This document shows, one piece after another, positions 17,251 to 27,233 of a DNA stretch of 64,000 nt; the stretch's first letter is position 1; every line of letters begins with the position of its first letter. The notes under the pieces were generated by a model. The model was not told where the DNA came from. It did no database searches and saw nothing but the letters and a program-made list of their open reading frames with translations. Source of the stretch: Nitrospira defluvii (GTDB taxonomy: Bacteria > Nitrospirota > Nitrospiria > Nitrospirales > Nitrospiraceae); contig WYAX01000023.1 of NCBI GenBank assembly GCA_011525625.1, forward strand, positions 1-64,000. The letters run 5' to 3'. Made by a program: the position numbers and the translations under genes.

Positions 17251-19749
17251 CTACGTGCGTCGCTTGGTCCGGTTGGTCGGTGGCGCGCTGAGCGGATCGT
17301 CCGGCCAATGGTGTCGTGGATACCGGCCGCGCAATTCCTTTTTCACCTCTTGATACGCCGATCGCCAGAAGCTTGCCAGGTCTTTGGTCACTTGCACAGG
17401 TCTCCCGGCCGGTGAGAGTAGATGCACCATCACCGGCACCGTGCCCCCCGCGATTCTCGGCGTCTCCTGACAACCGAACATTTCCTGCAAGCGCACGGCC
17501 AGCACGGGCGACTCACCCTGCTCATAATCCAGCCTGACGTGCGAGCCGCTCGGCACCGTGATCTGTGTCGGTGCGAGTCGGGGCAACTCCTGGCGTTGCT
17601 GCCGGGTCAGCAGACTGTCGAGCGGAGCTTGTAGGTCTATGCGGCGGAGTTGCGCCAGGCTGGTGACCCCGGTCAGGAACGGGCCCAGCCACTGCTCCAG
17701 GTTGTTCGTCAGCGCCTCGTCGGAGAGGTCTGGCCAGGTTGGGTCAATACGATGGAGGAGGGCAATGCGTGCCCGCCATTGTTGCAGTTCTTTGGTCCAG
17801 GGCAGGGCGGCGAGTCCAACGCGACGCAGGCCAACGAGCAACGCGGCAGTGACCTGAGCCGGGTCGGGCTCATGGGTGGCCCGATCTTCTAGGATCAAGT
17901 GACCGAAGCGACGTTGTCGTCGTGCGCGGACCGATTCGGAGCGATCATCCCATTCCAGCACGTCGACCGAACAGATTTGCTCCGCGCAGTACCGCTCGAG
18001 TTCGTGAAGATGTACCGGCGCGGCGGCAAGGATGCGTGCCCAATCGCCCGTGCCGTCCAGCTGTGCCACGACGAGGTAGTCTTCCTGCGACAGACCCTGC
18101 TGATGTTGGAGCGCCGCGCCGCGCCCGTTGGCCAAGCGGTACCGTCCATCGCCGCCGGCGAGCCGTTGTGCCACCCGATCCGGGTAGGCGAAGGCCAGCA
18201 GGATGCCGATGTGCTCGGTGCCGTCACCGGATGGGGCGCCCAGTTGAAGTTGTCGCCGCCATTGCTCCGATGCGCGTCGAACCCGTTCACAGCCTGTCCG
18301 GTTGACGGTGGCGCCGGCGAGGTGGTCCTTGTTGCCGTACAAGCCTTCCATGCGCAGCCGAAGATCGGCATTCCGCCAACCGGAGCCGCCCTGCAGGATG
18401 TCGCGTTCGCTGAGCAGCGCCGCGAGGTCGCAGGCCCAGGAACCAAACCCCAACGGTGCGGCGGCGACCATCATATGGGCTAGCCTCGGGTGCACCGTGA
18501 CGTGGGCCAACCGGCGGCCATGCGCCGTCAGCGCGCCTTTCGCATCCAGTGCGCCCAATTGCCTGAGCAGGTCGCGCGCCTGCGCCAGTGCCCCGGCCGG
18601 CGGCGGATCGAGCCAAGACAGTTCGCCGGCGTCGAGGACGCCCCATTCCGCCAGATCCAGCGCGAGCGGAGCCAGATCGGCCTCGAGGATTTCCGGTGGC
18701 CGCCGTGGCAGCAGCCCCTGGTGCTCGGCGTTGGTCCAGAGGCGGTAGCAGGTGCCGGGTTCCAAGCGTCCGGCCCGTCCGCGGCGTTGATCCGCTGCAT
18801 CGTGTGTCACGCGAATCGTGTCGAGTCTCGTCAGCCCAGTGCGCGGATCGAAACGTGGCACACGCATCAGGCCCGCATCGATGACGACACGTACGCCTTC
18901 GATGGTCAAGCTGGTTTCGGCGATCGAGGTCGCCAACACGATTTTTCGAAACCCGGTCGGCGCGGGACGAATGGCCTGGTCTTGCTCGGCTTGCGGGAGT
19001 TCTCCGTGCAGAGGGGCAACGATGACGTCAGGTCCCGGCCGGCTCTCATGCAGTTGCCGCTCGACGCGGCGGATCTCCGCCATACCGGGCAGGAAGACCA
19101 GCAGACTGCCTGATTCTTTGGCGAGTGCCAGCCTGATGCTCCGCACCACCGCCGGTTCAAGGTGGCCGTCGATCGGCCGGTCGAGATAGTGCGTGGTGAC
19201 GGGAAACAGCCGACCTTCGCAGGAGATGGTCGTGGCGTCGGACAACAGCCCTGTCACGGCGGCACAGTCGAGGGTCGCCGACATGACAAGCAGGCGCAGG
19301 TCTTCGCGGAACAACCGCTGCGATTCCCTGGCGAACGCCAGCCCAAGATCGGCCTGCAGGCTGCGTTCGTGGAACTCATCGAAGATCGCGAGCCCGTACC
19401 CGGCCAGCGACGGGTCCTGTTGCAAAAGACGCGTGAGGACGCCTTCTGTGACGACCTCGATGCGGGTACCCGAGCTCACCTTGGATTCGTGCCGGATGCG
19501 ATAGCCGACGGTCCGTCCGACCGGCTCGCCGAGGCTTGCGGCCATATAGGCGGCGGCGGCGCGGGCGGCCAGGCGGCGTGGTTCCAGCATGATCAACTTC
19601 TGTCCGGCCAGCCAGGGTTCGTCGAGCAGGGCCAGCGGAACGCGGGTGGTCTTGCCCGCTCCCGGTTGCGCGGTCAGCAGCGCCGATCGCCCCGTCGCGA
19701 GCCGCTCGCGGAGCGTGGGAATCGCCTCTTCTATTGGTAATCGGTCCAT
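17251..19749 (-). CDS. hrpB: ATP-dependent helicase HrpB
   Basis: DEAH-family RNA/DNA helicase, 832 residues, close to the usual HrpB size. Motifs: QPGAGKTTRVP (Walker A), EPRRLAARAAA, DEFHERSLQADLGLA (DEAH-type box), SATLD, TSIAETSLTIEGV and a QRRGRAGR motif VI, then the HrpB-specific C-terminal domains. The start MDRLPIEEAIP at 19749 matches family starts; the 48 upstream residues of the frame do not. Its cellular role is poorly known. Confidence 0.95.
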   Translation of the reverse strand: MDRLPIEEAIPTLRERLATGRSALLTAQPGAGKTTRVPLALLDEPWLAGQKLIMLEPRRLAARAAAAYMAASLGEPVGRTVGYRIRHESKVSSGTRIEVVTEGVLTRLLQQDPSLAGYGLAIFDEFHERSLQADLGLAFARESQRLFREDLRLLVMSATLDCAAVTGLLSDATTISCEGRLFPVTTHYLDRPIDGHLEPAVVRSIRLALAKESGSLLVFLPGMAEIRRVERQLHESRPGPDVIVAPLHGELPQAEQDQAIRPAPTGFRKIVLATSIAETSLTIEGVRVVIDAGLMRVPRFDPRTGLTRLDTIRVTHDAADQRRGRAGRLEPGTCYRLWTNAEHQGLLPRRPPEILEADLAPLALDLAEWGVLDAGELSWLDPPPAGALAQARDLLRQLGALDAKGALTAHGRRLAHVTVHPRLAHMMVAAAPLGFGSWACDLAALLSERDILQGGSGWRNADLRLRMEGLYGNKDHLAGATVNRTGCERVRRASEQWRRQLQLGAPSGDGTEHIGILLAFAYPDRVAQRLAGGDGRYRLANGRGAALQHQQGLSQEDYLVVAQLDGTGDWARILAAAPVHLHELERYCAEQICSVDVLEWDDRSESVRARRQRRFGHLILEDRATHEPDPAQVTAALLVGLRRVGLAALPWTKELQQWRARIALLHRIDPTWPDLSDEALTNNLEQWLGPFLTGVTSLAQLRRIDLQAPLDSLLTRQQRQELPRLAPTQITVPSGSHVRLDYEQGESPVLAVRLQEMFGCQETPRIAGGTVPVMVHLLSPAGRPVQVTKDLASFWRSAYQEVKKELRGRYPRHHWPDDPLSAPPTNRTKRRT

Positions 19750-19856
19750 GATAGGGTGCCCGCTGCGAGTGAGCCGGAGGAAGACTGTAGCAGAAATAGG
19801 ACCTGCCCGCCGAGGGCGAATCGATGGTCCGGCAGGAGTGAGGAGCGCTAGACACG

Positions 19857-20057
19857 ATGCAACGATTAATCTGGACAAGCGACAAGCCGACACAGGCGGG
19901 CTGGTATTGGTGGCGGGCCACTGAGGAGGAGATGGATCCGCTCATTCTCTTCGTTGATGAGGTAGGGTATTTTCAATGGCCCGACGGCGCATCCCAGGAA
20001 GTCGGCCTGACCAAGGGCGAATGGGCCGGTCCGCTCACGCCGCCGAGTGAGAGTTGA
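19857..20057 (+). CDS. Small hypothetical protein (66 aa)
   Basis: Trp-rich small protein (IWTSDKPTQAGWYWWRATEE...EWAGPL). The pattern resembles short proteins in which a KPT..GWYWW motif is followed by VDEVGYF; I recognise no named domain. GAGGAG lies 12 bases before ATG. It is divergent from hrpB and 8 bases from the next gene. Confidence 0.6.
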   Translation: MQRLIWTSDKPTQAGWYWWRATEEEMDPLILFVDEVGYFQWPDGASQEVGLTKGEWAGPLTPPSES

Positions 20058-20065
20058 CCACGGCC

Positions 20066-20656
20066 ATGATGACCCTTCCTGAAACCTGCGAGCAGGCGCT
20101 GCTTGAACGATTTCTGCGGGCCGAAGCGATGGCGTTGTGGGCGGTCCGGTCGGCTCAAACGCAGCAGCTTCCACGCCATGTCCAGACGTTTCTCCAGCGG
20201 CATGAGACGGATGAGCAGGATCATCTCCGGCAATTCGAAGGTATGCTCGGGACCCTGTCGCAGCGGCCGGCGACGTTGCCGACGGTGCCCTCACAGTGGG
20301 AAATGCTGGCGGTGTTGTTGTTCGGCTATGAGGCGCTGGGGCTGGAGTTCGCCACGTTGCTTGCCGCGATCAGGCCGGATCTCTCGGACATTCTGGAGGA
20401 TGAACAGGTGCACGTGGGATTCTTCGAGAAAGAACTGACGACGATTCTGGCGGGCGGTGGCGTCGGCGCGCAGCAGGCGTGTGAGGCCGCGCGCACTTGG
20501 TGGAAGAAGTTGCCGCGCACGGTGGATCGATACCTGCGTGACCCAGCCCTGACTCCTTATCGGTCCGTGCTTCGCGACCACATTCTATCTGCCATCGGGC
20601 AGCGCTTCGTCGGGCTCGGATTGCTCAGCGACGCCACAGTCTTGACGGCACAGTGA
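20066..20656 (+). CDS. Ferritin-like domain protein
   Basis: About 196 residues, all helical, with the ferritin-like metal-binding pattern: RAEAMALWAV, RHETDEQDHLRQFEG (ExxH-type ligands), GYEALGLEFATLL and EDEQVHVGFFEKEL (ExxH). Likely binds a diiron centre. A TTG at 20054 would overlap the preceding stop; ATG 20066 after GAGTGAGAG is preferred. Function unknown. Confidence 0.65.
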   Translation: MMTLPETCEQALLERFLRAEAMALWAVRSAQTQQLPRHVQTFLQRHETDEQDHLRQFEGMLGTLSQRPATLPTVPSQWEMLAVLLFGYEALGLEFATLLAAIRPDLSDILEDEQVHVGFFEKELTTILAGGGVGAQQACEAARTWWKKLPRTVDRYLRDPALTPYRSVLRDHILSAIGQRFVGLGLLSDATVLTAQ

Positions 20657-20728
20657 CGCGTGATCCGGTTCGGCGATCGTGTCGGGTGATCCGGAGACCA
20701 CCCGACCGCTCACTGGTGTTATTCGTGC

Positions 20729-21000
20729 TAGCAGGTTTTGGAAACACTCGTGTGTTCCGTCATGGCTTCTGCGGATCCCCCGCCTGCTGTTTCACGGCAA
20801 AAGAAATTGCAGGATGCGCAAATAGGCCGTCCAGCAAGGCGGCAGCGAGGTCCACGGCGCGAAGAATAATGAGCGCCACGTTTGTGGACGCCGGCGAGAC
20901 GGTGAGCCGGCAGTGTCTTTAGAGGCGAGTCGTACCCTTGTGGTACGGTGAGCCTCTGCGCGATGCGAGAACGCCGCTGGTGGACTTTTTCCGCATCCTG
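20729..21000. repeat. Dispersed repeat, copy A (core 20808-21000 plus outer arm)
   Basis: The core 20808-21000 is bounded by inverted ends (TGCAGGATGCGCAAA... and ...TTTTTCCGCATCCTG) and ends exactly at the porin stop codon (21001-21003). It shares CCGTCCAGCAAGGC and GAGAACGCCG blocks with copies B, C and D. It is 193 bp, longer than the other cores (123-126 bp), because a 65-bp block at 20855-20919 is inserted. An outer arm, 20729-20807, begins TAGCAGG...GGAAACACTCGT and is shared with copy B. It fills most of the 344-base gap between convergent genes; 20657-20728 shows nothing else. Confidence 0.8.
20855..20919 (-). repeat. 65-bp nested repeat block E, copy 1
   Basis: On the minus strand it matches 27121-27185 (plus) with about 6 differences in 65 bases. 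Both begin AAGACACTGCCGGCTCACC and contain CTCATTATTCTTCGCG. It sits inside repeat copy A. Confidence 0.85.
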
Positions 21001-22317
21001 TTAGAACTGCAGATTCCCGTTGATTGCCGCCAACACCTGATTCTTGTTCAGGCCGTCGTTGAAGGGCTGTCGTTGCCCGTCAAACCAATCGGCGCGCACC
21101 TCCGGACGAATCAGCACGTTGGGGTACGGTCGGTAGTTGAGACCGACGCTGACGGAATAGAAGGACCCGGCAAAGGGCCCGAGATTCGGGTTGTCGCGCA
21201 CCGGGTTGCCGCCCACGCGGGTGCCGGCCTCGTCGCGCATCCACTCGAAGCGAAGTCCTGCCCGCAGTTGCTCGGTGAGGGCATAGTAGAGGTAGTTGTC
21301 GATGCCATACCAGCGCGCGGTCCCGCCGTCGAGCTTGCCCTGATTTTGATAGGCATAGTGGTGATGGAACACATATTCCCACCGCTCCGCCGGATGCAGC
21401 GTGAAGATGGCGCTGTAGCGGGTGCGGGTTTCGAATCGTGTCGCCACGGCGCTCGGTTCGTTGCCCGTCACCATCGCGAACGACAGGGACCAGAAATCGT
21501 TGGGTGCGCTGTACTTGATGCTCGCGAGACCTGTCGCACTGTCCTTGTCCCGATCCAGTGAATCCCATCCGTTGACCAGTCCGCCCTGCAGCGTGACGCG
21601 GTCGTTCACATGCCAGGTCGCCAGTCCGCCCCAATGGGTGAACGGTCCGGCGAATTGATAGGCGTAGGACTTGGAATAGAAGAAGTTGTTGATGGCCGGC
21701 ACGCCTTCATACCCGATGATCGTGTAGAAGTGCCCGACTTTGACGCTGAAGGTTTGGTTGCCGATTTCCGCGTAGGCCTGCGGCATCGCCAGTCCGTAAT
21801 GTTGCCCCTGCGCGTTCCAGCGTTGTCCGCCGTTCTCCCGCCGCTCGACCCCGTTGCTCTGCGTGAGAAAGTAATCGTAGCCGTACATAAAGTCGAGGCG
21901 TCCGCCGATGCCCCAGTTGCTGCCCGTAGCCGTCAACGGCTTCTCGACGATCATATACAACTGGTTGAGGACCGGAATATCGCGGTCGATGGCGTTGTAG
22001 GGCCCGTTGAAATTGTTGCTCGGGCTGCTGGCGTTGTAGGTGTAGCCGCCGTCGACCCACCCCCGGACGCGCAGGAAGCCATCCTGTGGCAGAAAGCGAC
22101 GGATGCCTTTCTCGTCCGCGTGCCAGAGAGCGTCGGTCCACAGCGGCTCGGTGGCAGGACTGACTCCCGGGCCGGACGTTTGCGCGGAGATGACGGGCGC
22201 GGACAGGTCGCCCAACGGCAACCCGGTGGGCAACGACTGTGCGTGCGCGGCACCGGTGCCGCCGCCGACCGCGAGGATCACTGCAAAGATGAACCTGTTC
22301 ACATGCTTCTTCGACAT
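21001..22317 (-). CDS. Outer-membrane beta-barrel porin (BBP2/OmpL-like)
   Basis: A 438-residue porin with a signal peptide (start MSKKHVNRFIF, cleavage after AHA). Alternating aromatic beta strands follow (GFLRVRGWVDGGYTYN, GGRLDFMYGYDYFL, FSVKVGHFYTIIGYE, RYSAIFTLHPAERWEYVF), ending in Phe, the usual signal for barrel assembly. Its pattern fits the putative beta-barrel porin-2 group, which is common in Nitrospira. GGAGGT lies about 10 bases before ATG 22317, which sets the start. Its stop codon directly abuts repeat copy A. The solute is unknown. Confidence 0.85.
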   Translation of the reverse strand: MSKKHVNRFIFAVILAVGGGTGAAHAQSLPTGLPLGDLSAPVISAQTSGPGVSPATEPLWTDALWHADEKGIRRFLPQDGFLRVRGWVDGGYTYNASSPSNNFNGPYNAIDRDIPVLNQLYMIVEKPLTATGSNWGIGGRLDFMYGYDYFLTQSNGVERRENGGQRWNAQGQHYGLAMPQAYAEIGNQTFSVKVGHFYTIIGYEGVPAINNFFYSKSYAYQFAGPFTHWGGLATWHVNDRVTLQGGLVNGWDSLDRDKDSATGLASIKYSAPNDFWSLSFAMVTGNEPSAVATRFETRTRYSAIFTLHPAERWEYVFHHHYAYQNQGKLDGGTARWYGIDNYLYYALTEQLRAGLRFEWMRDEAGTRVGGNPVRDNPNLGPFAGSFYSVSVGLNYRPYPNVLIRPEVRADWFDGQRQPFNDGLNKNQVLAAINGNLQF

Positions 22318-22590
22318 ACCGCTACAGACCTCCTGTGCAAGTGGATTGCCCAATGCGTGAGAGAGCCGGGTGTGCTGTGGGTCTCTCCCGGCGACGGTCG
22401 ATCTAGGCTGAGCGGTCGGGCGTCACGTGCCCGACGTCAGCGCGGGCGGCAGTGTACCAAGTCGGGGGACAACGGAAAATAGGGAAAACCGTGTAGGCTA
22501 TCGATGTGCGGCAGAAGTGAGCGGTGCACGGGAACGGTGTCCCGGCTGGGGATCGCTGGGAGGAGACTCGGAAGCGAGTAGGGCCGGAGG

Positions 22591-23559
22591 TTAGGTTGCG
22601 ACCGGCACGAGTCCGCCGACGACGCCGATCTTGCGGAACTTCTGATCGCGTTGCTCGATGAGCTGATCCGTCGGGAGTTCCGCCAAGGCGTAGAGCTGAT
22701 TGGCCAGGGCCTTGGCGACCCGGTCGCACATGGCTCGCGGCTCGCGGTGTGCGCCGCCGAGCGGTTCAGGAATGACCTCATCCACAATGCCGAGCCCGAC
22801 GAGGTCCTGCGCGGTCATTCGCAACGAGGCCGCCGCATCCGGCACCTTTGCCGGATCGTCGTAGAGAATGGCCGCGCAGCCTTCGGGGGAAATGACGGAG
22901 TACACGGAATGTTCCAGCATGAGAATTCGATCGCTCACGCCCAGGGCCAATGCGCCGCCGCTGCCGCCTTCGCCGATGACGACGGAAATGATGGGGACGC
23001 TCAAGCGCGACATGACGAACAGGTTACGAGCGATCGCTTCAGCCTGACCTCGTTCTTCCGCGCCGATGCCGGGATAGGCGCCGGGGGTGTCGATCAAGGT
23101 GATGATGGGGCGGCCGAACTTTTCGGCCAGGCGCATGAGCCGCAACGCTTTGCGATATCCCTCGGGATTGGGCATGCCGAAATTCCGCTGCATGCGTTCC
23201 TTGAGGGTTTTCCCCTTCTGATGGCCGATGATCATGACCGAACGATCGTTAAAGCGGGCGAATCCGCCGACAATGGCGCGATCGTCGCCGAAGTTGCGAT
23301 CACCGTGGAGTTCCAGAAATTCGCGCGAGAGTTCGTTGATATAGTCGAGCGTGGTGGGCCGTTGGGGATGGCGAGCCAACTGGGTCCGTTGCCAAGGCGT
23401 CAGGTTGGTGTAGAGCTGATGCTCGACCTGGGCGAGCTTGTTCCGCAGCTTGCGAATTTCGTCCTGGGTCCCGGATTTGGGTGACTCGGCGGAAGCCAGC
23501 TTCTCGATTTTCTCTTCGAGTTCGCGGATCGGTTTTTCAAAGTCGAGGTAGTCTCTCAT
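22591..23559 (-). CDS. accA: Acetyl-CoA carboxylase carboxyltransferase subunit alpha
   Basis: Carboxyl transfer step of malonyl-CoA formation for fatty-acid synthesis; works with AccD. The 322-residue product starts MRDYLDFEKPIRELEEKI and has HGDRNFGDDRAIVGG, IGHQKGKTLKER, LIDTPGAYPGIGAEERGQ and SEGGSGGALA-type oxyanion loops, ending with the typical PLGGAHREP. It lies 37 bases after dnaE, the common dnaE-accA arrangement. Confidence 0.97.
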   Translation of the reverse strand: MRDYLDFEKPIRELEEKIEKLASAESPKSGTQDEIRKLRNKLAQVEHQLYTNLTPWQRTQLARHPQRPTTLDYINELSREFLELHGDRNFGDDRAIVGGFARFNDRSVMIIGHQKGKTLKERMQRNFGMPNPEGYRKALRLMRLAEKFGRPIITLIDTPGAYPGIGAEERGQAEAIARNLFVMSRLSVPIISVVIGEGGSGGALALGVSDRILMLEHSVYSVISPEGCAAILYDDPAKVPDAAASLRMTAQDLVGLGIVDEVIPEPLGGAHREPRAMCDRVAKALANQLYALAELPTDQLIEQRDQKFRKIGVVGGLVPVAT

Positions 23560-23596
23560 ACTCCTGAACTCCCTTACGGGTCTTGCCTAGGTTCGC

Positions 23597-26500
23597 CTAG
23601 GTTACCAAAGTGATGGCGCCTTTGCCCAGTACTTCCTCGATATCGGCGACGAAGTGCTCGCTGGGACTGATTTTGACGTTAGGTAGAGGAGAGGTGCGGG
23701 CTTCGATGGTGCCGCCGAGCGCCATGACCAGCGACACGGTCGAGGAACCGGGATATTTCTGAAACACCTGCCGAAGCATCGGCAGCCTGGTCGACGCCGA
23801 GGGACTGTCGTGCAGGCGAATCATCACCCGCGAGATCCCTTTATTCTGCAGTTCGGCCAACGGTTCGATCTTGGTCCCACGCAACTTGGTGCCCTTGTCT
23901 CCGCGATCGACGGTCCCCGTCAGTCGCACGACCTGTTCCGGCACGATCATGTCGGCATGGTCTCGGTAGAGGTCGGGGAACGCTATCACTTCTATCACGC
24001 CGTGTAAATCCTCCAGCGTGATGTAGGCCATGCGATCGCCTTTTTTGGTCAGCATGGATTTCACCGCGGTGATGATGCCGCACAGTTTGACTTCGCGGCC
24101 ATCCGGCACATCGGCGACCTGCATGCTTGTCGTGTTTGCGAAGAGTTGGATAGCGGCCTCGTAGCGAGCGAGCGGATGGGCACTGATATAGAAGCCGGTC
24201 AGCTCGCGTTCATACTTCAACAGTTCGCCTTGGCTCCACTCGGGAACATCGGGGAGGGCCGGATCGGCAAGCTGTTGCGGCAGGCCGGCCGTTTCGTCGC
24301 CGAAGATGCTCGTTTGGCCGACGGCCCGTTCCTTTTGAATGCTCACGCCTTCGTCCATCGCCTGATCGAGCACGGCCAGATATTGCGAGCGGCGTCCGCC
24401 CATGGAGTCGAACGCTCCCGTCTTGATCAGACCTTCCATCATGCGCTTGTTCAGCTTGCGGAGATCGACGCGCCGGAACAGATCGAAGAAGGAGCGGAAC
24501 GGGCCCCCTTCCTTGCGCGCCTCGATGACCGCCTCCACGGCGCCTTCGCCCACATTCTTGATGGCGGCCAGACCGAACCGGATGCTCGTGTCGACGACGG
24601 CAAAATCTTTCTGGCTTTGATTCACGTCCGGCGGCAGCACGGGAATACCGAGCCCGCGGCACTCGGTGAAGTAGCCGACGATCTTGTCGGCGTTGCCCAT
24701 GTCGGTCGTCATGAGGGCCGCCATAAACTCGGTCGGGTAGTGCGCCTTCAGGTAGGCCGTGTGGTAGCAGACGACGGCGTAGGCGGCGGCGTGCGACTTG
24801 TTGAATCCGTAGCCGGCAAATTTCTGAATCAATTCGTAGAGCTTGTCGGCCTTCTTCTCCGGGATTTTTTTCTGCTTCGCGCCTTCCAGGAATTGGACCC
24901 GGAGCTTTTCCATTTCCTCCGGTTTCTTCTTTCCCATGGCGCGGCGAAGAATGTCGGCTTGTCCCAGCGAAAACCCGGCCACCTTGTTGGCGATGGCCAT
25001 GACCTGTTCCTGGTACACGATGACGCCGTACGTGTCCTTCAGGATCGGTTCCAGCTCGGGCATCTCGTAGGCGATCGGAATTTTGCCCTGTTTGCGCTTG
25101 ATGAAGTCCGGGATCAGATCCATGGGACCGGGGCGATAGAGCGCGATGATGGCGATGATGTCTTCGAACCGATCGGGCTTGAGGCCCATCAGCAGGTCGC
25201 GCATGCCAGAGCTTTCCAGCTGGAACACGCCGGTGGTTTTGCCGGAGGCGAGCAGCGCAAACGTCTCCGGATCGTCGAAGGGCAATTGTTCGACCCGCAG
25301 CGGCGGCCGGTCGGGACGGCCTTGGTTCACCAGCGACTCGGCCCGCTGAATCATCGTCAACGTCTTGAGCCCGAGGAAATCGAATTTCACCAAGCCGATT
25401 TTTTCGACATCCCCCATCGAATATTGAGTGACGATTTCGTCTTTGGGGCCTTTGTAGAGCGGGACATGTTCCGTGAGCGGCTGGTCGGAGATCACGATGC
25501 CGGCCGCATGCGTGGAGGCGTGGCGCGCCAGTCCTTCGAGCGATTGCGCGACCGACATGAGCTCCTTCACCTTCACGTCTTTGTCGACGAGTTCTTTGAG
25601 GCGCGGTTCCTGTTCGAGCGCCTTGTCGAGCGTCATCTTCAAATCGTCGGGGACGAGTTTGGCGATCCGGTCGACTTCGGCGTAGGGCATTTCGAGGACG
25701 CGGCCGACATCGCGAATGGCGGCCTTGGCCTTCATGGTGCCGAACGTGATGATTTGCGCGACGTGGTCTTCGCCGTATTTGTGGATGACGTAGTTGATGA
25801 CCTCATCCCGGCGATCCATGCAGAAGTCCATGTCGATGTCGGGGAGGGACACGCGTTCGGGGTTCAGGAATCGTTCGAACAGCAGCGAGTAGACCAGCGG
25901 ATCGAGGTCGGTGATGCGCAGGGCATAGGCGACGAGGCTGCCGGCGGCGGAGCCGCGTCCCGGCCCCACGGGAATGCCGCGTGAGCGGGCGAACTTGATG
26001 ATGTCCCACACGATGAGAAAATACCCGGCGAATCCCATCGAGCAGATCACCGCGATTTCTTCCTTCAGCCGGACCTGATAGGCGAGTTCGGGAATGGAGC
26101 TCGGGCGTTCCTTGAGGCGCGCCGCCAGGCCTTCCGTCGCGAGTTGCTCGACGTAGGTTTCGCGGGTGTATCCTTCCGGTACTTTGAACTGGGGCAGATA
26201 AGTTTTGTTGAGCGCCAGTTCGAGGGTGCAGGCTTCGGCGATCTTGACGGTGTTGGAGACGGCCGTCGGCATTTCCTTGAATTCGACCAGCGCCTGCTCG
26301 GTGGACTTCACGTAGAGCTGGTCCGTGTCGAACTTCATGCGGTTGGGATCGTTGATCGTTTTCCCGGTCTGCAAGCAGAGCATAAGGTCGTGCGGGCGCG
26401 AGTCTTCTTTTTTGAGGTAGTGGCAGTCGTTGGTGCCTGCGAGGGGGATGCCCAGTTTCTTGTGGATGTCGAGCAGCCCGTCGTTGGCGATGCGCTGGTG

Positions 26501-27049
26501 TTCCAACCCGTTGGCTTGCAGTTCGAGATAATAATTGTCCTTGCCGAAGATCTCGCGATATTCGCCGGCCGCTTTCGTGGCGCCGGCCAGATCTTTCTGA
26601 CCGATGAGATAGGCAACTTCACCGCTGAGGCAGCCGGACAGGCCGATCAGTCCTTCGTGGTGCTGCTGTAAAATTTCCTTATCCATCCGTGGCTTATAGT
26701 AGAATCCTTCAAGATACGCTTTGCTCACCAATTTGATGAGGTTCTGGTATCCCTTGAGGTTTGTGGCCAGCAGGATGAGATGATAGTAGTCGTTGTGCGC
26801 GAGGTGTGAATTCTTCTCCAGGCGGCTTCCCGGGGCCATGTAGGCTTCGCACCCGATGATGGGTTTGACGCCATGTTCCCTGGCCTTCCGGTAAAACTCC
26901 ACCGCCCCGAACATGTTGCCATGATCGGTCATCGCGACGGCCGGCTGCCCGAACGACTTCACCTGTTGCATCAGGGGGTCGATTTGATTGGCGCCGTCGA
27001 GAAGGCTGTATTGGGTGTGGAGATGGAGATGAACGAATTGTGATGCCAC
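23597..27049 (-). CDS. dnaE: DNA polymerase III subunit alpha
   Basis: Replicative polymerase, 1150 residues. The PHP domain is at the N-terminus (FVHLHLHTQYSLLDGA, MTDHGNMFGAVEFY). The catalytic palm has PDIDMDFCMDRRDEV; the fingers and helix-hairpin-helix regions follow (RRAMGKKKPEEM, FAGYGFNKSHAAAYA), then the OB domain. The start is GTG, giving VASQFVHLHLHT. Followed closely by accA on the same strand. Confidence 0.98.
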   Translation of the reverse strand: MASQFVHLHLHTQYSLLDGANQIDPLMQQVKSFGQPAVAMTDHGNMFGAVEFYRKAREHGVKPIIGCEAYMAPGSRLEKNSHLAHNDYYHLILLATNLKGYQNLIKLVSKAYLEGFYYKPRMDKEILQQHHEGLIGLSGCLSGEVAYLIGQKDLAGATKAAGEYREIFGKDNYYLELQANGLEHQRIANDGLLDIHKKLGIPLAGTNDCHYLKKEDSRPHDLMLCLQTGKTINDPNRMKFDTDQLYVKSTEQALVEFKEMPTAVSNTVKIAEACTLELALNKTYLPQFKVPEGYTRETYVEQLATEGLAARLKERPSSIPELAYQVRLKEEIAVICSMGFAGYFLIVWDIIKFARSRGIPVGPGRGSAAGSLVAYALRITDLDPLVYSLLFERFLNPERVSLPDIDMDFCMDRRDEVINYVIHKYGEDHVAQIITFGTMKAKAAIRDVGRVLEMPYAEVDRIAKLVPDDLKMTLDKALEQEPRLKELVDKDVKVKELMSVAQSLEGLARHASTHAAGIVISDQPLTEHVPLYKGPKDEIVTQYSMGDVEKIGLVKFDFLGLKTLTMIQRAESLVNQGRPDRPPLRVEQLPFDDPETFALLASGKTTGVFQLESSGMRDLLMGLKPDRFEDIIAIIALYRPGPMDLIPDFIKRKQGKIPIAYEMPELEPILKDTYGVIVYQEQVMAIANKVAGFSLGQADILRRAMGKKKPEEMEKLRVQFLEGAKQKKIPEKKADKLYELIQKFAGYGFNKSHAAAYAVVCYHTAYLKAHYPTEFMAALMTTDMGNADKIVGYFTECRGLGIPVLPPDVNQSQKDFAVVDTSIRFGLAAIKNVGEGAVEAVIEARKEGGPFRSFFDLFRRVDLRKLNKRMMEGLIKTGAFDSMGGRRSQYLAVLDQAMDEGVSIQKERAVGQTSIFGDETAGLPQQLADPALPDVPEWSQGELLKYERELTGFYISAHPLARYEAAIQLFANTTSMQVADVPDGREVKLCGIITAVKSMLTKKGDRMAYITLEDLHGVIEVIAFPDLYRDHADMIVPEQVVRLTGTVDRGDKGTKLRGTKIEPLAELQNKGISRVMIRLHDSPSASTRLPMLRQVFQKYPGSSTVSLVMALGGTIEARTSPLPNVKISPSEHFVADIEEVLGKGAITLVT

Positions 27050-27120
27050 GAGATCGGATTGTAGTGAGAGGGAAAGTTGAAGTCAAACAGAGGGGGGCGG
27101 GTGGTGTGAGGCCCTCCTGG

Positions 27121-27185
27121 AAGACACTGCCGGCTCACCACCTCGCCGGCGTGCGCAAACGTGACGCTCATTATTCTTCGCGTCG
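27121..27185 (+). repeat. 65-bp repeat block E, copy 2
   Basis: Near-identical, in inverted orientation, to 20855-20919. It lies in the 304-base divergent gap between dnaE and the 1038-residue membrane-protein gene, without the surrounding 125-bp core seen in copy A. Confidence 0.85.
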
Positions 27186-27233
27186 CGCGCGCAGGGAGCC
27201 TCCGCCGATCACCCTCTTCCCTCATTCTCTCCA

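Noticed and set aside
21610-22482. 290-codon plus-strand frame opposite the porin
   Set aside because: Antisense shadow; it crosses the porin start and its promoter region and has no domain.
24146-25984. 612-codon open frame on the plus strand inside dnaE
   Set aside because: Exact antisense shadow of a strongly supported dnaE; its composition (Gly/His/Asp-rich, no domain) is typical of GC-rich antisense frames.
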